DNA of 21,055 nt from a virus: IMG/VR virus record IMGVR_UViG_3300021131_000063, positions 1-21,055 of that record, one strand, 5' to 3'. The translations under genes and the position numbers were made by a program. The notes beneath the pieces are model-generated. The model ran no database searches. It worked only from the letters and a program-made list of their open reading frames with translations, and had not been told where the DNA came from. Positions 18,691-21,055 of this stretch are shown here, piece after piece (the stretch's first letter is position 1; the number at the start of each line of letters is the position of its first letter).

Positions 18691-18705
18691 TTATGACGTT
18701 GTCAA
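18676..18705 (-). promoter_or_regulatory. Promoter of the replication operon
   Basis: On the minus strand a perfect TTGACA (18705-18700) is followed after 18 bp by TATATT (18681-18676), five of six consensus bases. The start codon at 18633 is about 43 nt beyond the -10 box. Confidence 0.65.
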
Positions 18706-18721
18706 GCAAAGGTTTAAAAGG

Positions 18722-19657
18722 ATGCGATCAAAAGAAGCGGGTCAAGAGGTTTTAGTTGAAACCTTGCAGGCTCTTATGGCGGCACAGAACAATATGGCTG
18801 CTGCCGCACGAATGACAAAAGTCCCTTACATTACATATGTTAAACGGGTAGAAGCAGCGAAAAAGAAATTTCCGGATGGGCTTCCGGAAAAATTACAACC
18901 GAAAATGCGGTGGAGCATTCCACCTATGTTAAACCTCGATTTGGGTAAAGAGGTCACTGTCCTCGCGGGTGGTGATTTGCACACATGGTATGGTGAACCG
19001 CCCATCATGTGGCAGGCTTTCTGCCGGATCGCACACTTAATCAAACCCGATGTTATCGTGCTGATGGGTGATATGATTGATGGTGCGCGTGTTAGTAAAT
19101 ACGCGAATATGTATGGAAGCACCGCACCAAAAGTCGCGTTGGAAATCGAGACGTTCCAAGAATACTTAACGATGCTCCCAAAATGCAAAAACGTTTACTG
19201 GACTGTCGGTAACCATGACATCCGCGTTGATTCGTATTTGATGCAGAACGCATCGGAACTCGCGGAATATGTTGGTGGTCTTGCTGATCGTTTCCCACAG
19301 ATCAATTTCTGTATGGGTTTGACGATTGGGGAAACTGAATTCCGCCATCGGTATCGTGGCGGGATCCACACCGCCTTTAACAACACTCGTGAGGCTGGTA
19401 TCAATATGATTACGGCTCACACACACGCCCTACAAGTCACTGCGCATCGTAACAGGCGCGGTACTACCTACGGCGTGGAGACGGGCATGCTTGGCCCTGT
19501 AAATGGCCCCCAGTTTGAATATACGGAGGGTGCGCCCACCCGTTATCAAGAGGGGTTCGCGGTTCTGACGATTGATGCGGAGGGATATATGTTCCCTCCG
19601 GAATTGTGTGAGAAGGTGCGAGGCCGCCCCGTATTCCGTGGGGATTACGTTCTCTGA
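18722..19657 (+). CDS. Metallophosphoesterase (calcineurin-like) phage protein
   Basis: 311 aa. The metal-binding motifs of the calcineurin-like phosphoesterase fold are in order: GGDLHTW (83-89), GDMIDG (116-121), GNHD (163-166), GIHT (214-217) and AHTHA (232-236). Two divalent metal ions in such a site cleave phosphoesters, in proteins, nucleotides or DNA ends. The first 50 residues (QALMAAQNNMAAAARMTKVP and onward) resemble a helix-turn-helix; a DNA-binding N-terminus would suit a DNA-acting enzyme. Phage enzymes of this kind range from lambda-type protein phosphatase to SbcD-like nucleases; no SbcC partner is in the window. AAAGG is nine bases before ATG 18722. It diverges from the replication operon, and its 3' end overlaps the convergent gene by 13 nt. 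Confidence 0.85.
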   Translation: MRSKEAGQEVLVETLQALMAAQNNMAAAARMTKVPYITYVKRVEAAKKKFPDGLPEKLQPKMRWSIPPMLNLDLGKEVTVLAGGDLHTWYGEPPIMWQAFCRIAHLIKPDVIVLMGDMIDGARVSKYANMYGSTAPKVALEIETFQEYLTMLPKCKNVYWTVGNHDIRVDSYLMQNASELAEYVGGLADRFPQINFCMGLTIGETEFRHRYRGGIHTAFNNTREAGINMITAHTHALQVTAHRNRRGTTYGVETGMLGPVNGPQFEYTEGAPTRYQEGFAVLTIDAEGYMFPPELCEKVRGRPVFRGDYVL

Positions 19658-19926
19658 CGAACACGAAACAACGAAGGCTTGCGCTTAATCGCGATATACT
19701 CATATTGCATATAGCCAAGCTTTCGTTGAAACAAAAACACTTTCTTTTTCGCTTCCAAATCCATTGCTAACGCACCAACTTGTTTGATTTGCTTCGCCCT
19801 TTCGTTGTCAGCGTCACCAACGCTATCTCTCGCCATAAAACCCGTATAATACACATACGCTTCATACGGCTGCGATGAATGCAACCATTCCAAAATATCT
19901 GTCACTGATCCGTTCTCCAAACTCAT
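19645..19926 (-). CDS. Small phage protein, unknown function
   Basis: 93 aa: an acidic N-terminus (MSLENGSVTDILEWLHSSQP), an aromatic middle (YEAYVYYTGFMARDS), a Lys/Ala-rich helix and a basic C-terminus (KLGYMQYEYIAIKRKPS). The helix-plus-YEYIAIKR end looks like a small phage domain in which a basic strand closes the fold, but I do not recognise the family. The start at 19926 overlaps the stop of the previous gene by ATGA (19923-19926). The end overlaps the metallophosphoesterase gene. Confidence 0.7.
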   Translation of the reverse strand: MSLENGSVTDILEWLHSSQPYEAYVYYTGFMARDSVGDADNERAKQIKQVGALAMDLEAKKKVFLFQRKLGYMQYEYIAIKRKPSLFRVRQRT

Positions 19927-20165
19927 GCTGGCTCCTTGGGGACTTCCTGTATTGCAGGCCGCCGCGATAGCATCTGCTTAATCGTTTCGGACTTGATAGT
20001 CAGTTCGTTACGGAGAGACTCGTTTTCCCTCGCCTGTTGCGTCATGATCCCACGCCCCATGCGAATAACATCAACTATGTGCTGTAGGTCTTGGCTTTTC
20101 GTGTCCTTCAAACGCTCAATAATGGCGGTTGCTTGATCGATATACCTTTGAAGACCTTCGTTCAT
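19923..20165 (-). CDS. Small coiled-coil protein, unknown function
   Basis: 80 aa from ATG 20165; a GTG at 20174 would add three residues. Almost all of it is charged helix (YIDQATAIIERLKDTKSQDL, QQARENESLRNELTIKSETI), with a Pro-rich end. It looks like a coiled-coil oligomer without a further motif. GGTGGG stands shortly before the ATG. The start overlaps the stop of the small membrane ORF upstream (ATGA at 20162-20165) and the end overlaps the next gene, again by ATGA, so this is one tightly coupled cluster. Confidence 0.7.
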   Translation of the reverse strand: MNEGLQRYIDQATAIIERLKDTKSQDLQHIVDVIRMGRGIMTQQARENESLRNELTIKSETIKQMLSRRPAIQEVPKEPA

Positions 20166-20326
20166 ATGTCCCACCGATGTATTTCTTCTTTAACGCACCG
20201 CGCTGTGAATAATGGTTTCAACAACGCAGCACACGCAGCAAACGCGAAAAACCCAAATAGATATATGCGCAGGGATATTTCTATCCCCACGCGCTCTATC
20301 CACAATGTTATTTTGCGTCCATCCAC
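20162..20326 (-). CDS. Small membrane protein (54 aa, GTG start)
   Basis: 54 aa read from GTG 20326: M(V)DGRKITLWIERVGIEIS, then LRIYLFGFFAFAACAALLKP and a charged tail ending HRWDI. Residues about 19-38 form one clear membrane-spanning segment, flanked by charges on both sides. GGAA lies eight bases upstream of the GTG. The ORF fills a gap of 142 nt that otherwise has no gene. It overlaps the end of the GcrA-like gene by 19 nt and shares ATGA with the start of the next gene, the coupling used by its neighbours. A function as a holin or spanin part cannot be shown; no lysin is nearby. Confidence 0.58.
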   Translation of the reverse strand: MDGRKITLWIERVGIEISLRIYLFGFFAFAACAALLKPLFTARCVKEEIHRWDI

Positions 20327-20967
20327 CGGCTTGATTCCGTCATCTTTGATGCGAGAGCACTCAATGTCTGACTATACTGAGACGCGAACCAAGTAAACAT
20401 TTCATTTGCCTTGGCAACTTCCAAATCGTGTTGAACGCGCTGCTCAACCGACAGGAAACTCGTTTCTTTTTTGGATAAAATATCCAAGAGATTACGATAA
20501 TGGTCGCGCTGCTCCATAAAATTCTGCAACACTTTGACGCGAGGATCCGTTTGATCTTGCGTCATTGGTGTAACAATGGGTGCTACGCCAAAGTACGGTG
20601 TTGCCGCCATTGTTTGATCCGCGACGATGGTAACCGTTTGGGTTTCCGCCTGCTTGATCTGATCACGCGCCCATTTCGGAATATATTCACCCCTCTTCTG
20701 CCCCTTCATCGGGTGTGGGCGTGGAACCAACTTGATTGGTTCTTTCGCAAAACCGAACCGTTCAATCGCCTCCGCAATCTCGTATTCCCTGCCACCAAGC
20801 ATACGGGCAATCGCATGGATCGTCCGCCCTTCTTCGACATACAGTTTCTTCAGTTTGTTTTCCTTCTGCTTTGACCATTGCAAAATTTTGCGAGGTTTCG
20901 CTTTCGTAAAATCACTGACTTGTTCACGAAATTTATTTAGGCCGTCCATATCGTTTTGACTAAACAA
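20308..20967 (-). CDS. Protein with GcrA-like helix-turn-helix, TTG start
   Basis: 219 aa. I prefer the TTG at 20967 because GGAG stands eight bases before it; the next ATG (20949) is 26 bases from that site. Residues about 30-73 (WSKQKENKLKKLYVEEGRTI, HAIARMLGG, EYEIAEAIERFGF) resemble the N-terminal HTH of GcrA, the alphaproteobacterial cell-cycle regulator (W-x-x-E-x-x-x-x-L-K-x-L-W-x-x-G ... I-A-x-x-L-G-G). The C-terminal half is helical and charged, without GcrA features. It could be a phage transcription regulator or DNA-binding protein. It overlaps the preceding gene by eight nt. Confidence 0.65.
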   Translation of the reverse strand: MFSQNDMDGLNKFREQVSDFTKAKPRKILQWSKQKENKLKKLYVEEGRTIHAIARMLGGREYEIAEAIERFGFAKEPIKLVPRPHPMKGQKRGEYIPKWARDQIKQAETQTVTIVADQTMAATPYFGVAPIVTPMTQDQTDPRVKVLQNFMEQRDHYRNLLDILSKKETSFLSVEQRVQHDLEVAKANEMFTWFASQYSQTLSALASKMTESSRWMDAK

Positions 20968-21055
20968 AGTTTTTACTCCTTGGTTTGTTGATAGCTTCCG
21001 CCAATTCAACGACTTCCGCTATTGAGGGAGGGTATTTGCATTTCGCCAAGATACC
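20960..21055 (-). CDS. C-terminal end of a gene cut by the window edge
   Basis: The last 31 residues of a protein are open from the edge to TAG at 20962-20960: GILAKCKYPPSIAEVVELAE, then AINKPRSKNFV. The other two frames hold stops. The Shine-Dalgarno sequence of the next gene lies inside its last codons, which supports it as a real gene of the same operon. Not enough is present to name it. Confidence 0.55.
   Translation of the reverse strand, partial: GILAKCKYPPSIAEVVELAEAINKPRSKNFV

Noticed and set aside
1-21055. Integrase, repressor, lysis or attachment site genes
   Set aside because: I looked for recombinase, endolysin and tRNA-linked repeats and saw none in this window, so the lifestyle cannot be decided from it.

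Overview
The window is a piece of a tailed double-stranded DNA phage (Caudoviricetes) or a prophage of one. The evidence is an uninterrupted head-packaging module (terminase small and large subunits, P22-like portal, scaffold-like coiled-coil protein, gpT-like major capsid protein) next to a phage replication module (T7 gp4/Twinkle-type helicase-primase). No chromosomal housekeeping gene, rRNA or tRNA was seen. The base composition is moderate, near 45-50% GC by eye. The host is probably a Gram-negative proteobacterium. This is inferred from an ArfA-like ribosome-rescue protein (a beta/gammaproteobacterial family), a GcrA-like helix-turn-helix and a perfect chromosomal-type parS site. I cannot name the host.

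Layout. (1) 1-9600, minus strand, the head module. Read in its own direction it runs: small terminase, large terminase, portal, a 442-aa basic Gly/Pro-rich protein, a 70-aa protein, a GroES-like co-chaperonin, a scaffold-like protein, an AT-hook protein, a putative head decoration protein, the major capsid protein, and the first 14 codons of a next gene. (2) 9661-11067, plus strand: small unknown genes, with a 414-nt stretch (10191-10604) holding an 18-bp direct repeat and several hairpins. (3) 11068-11398: a strong terminator followed by a run of short dyads around a TTGACA box. (4) 11399-12063: two small plus-strand genes, a terminator, a long imperfect hairpin and the parS site. (5) 12064-13790: a divergent pair, a DUF932 protein (minus) and a Cys-motif phage protein (plus). 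(6) 13932-16192, plus strand: an array of very small, tightly packed genes. These include three that share a DpnD/PcfM-like beta-alpha-beta pattern, an ArfA-like gene with a transcription terminator inside its reading frame, a zinc-ribbon protein and coiled-coil proteins. The array ends at a strong terminator. (7) 16298-18633, minus strand: the replication operon, with the primase zinc finger and the TOPRIM/helicase in two overlapping reading frames. (8) 18722-19657, plus strand: a metallophosphoesterase. (9) 19645-21055, minus strand: small unknown genes and a GcrA-like HTH protein, cut by the window edge.

How the genes work together. The minus-strand module 1 packages DNA (TerS/TerL/portal) and builds the head. 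The phage-encoded GroES-like protein probably helps fold the capsid protein with host GroEL. The minus-strand module 7 primes and unwinds DNA. The plus-strand small genes look like host-takeover or regulatory accessory genes.

The two most unusual signals are these. An ArfA-like ORF has a terminator before its stop codon, so its mRNA would be non-stop, as in the regulatory scheme known for cellular arfA. A perfect 16-bp parS palindrome (12046-12061) lies in a convergent intergenic gap with no parB gene in view.
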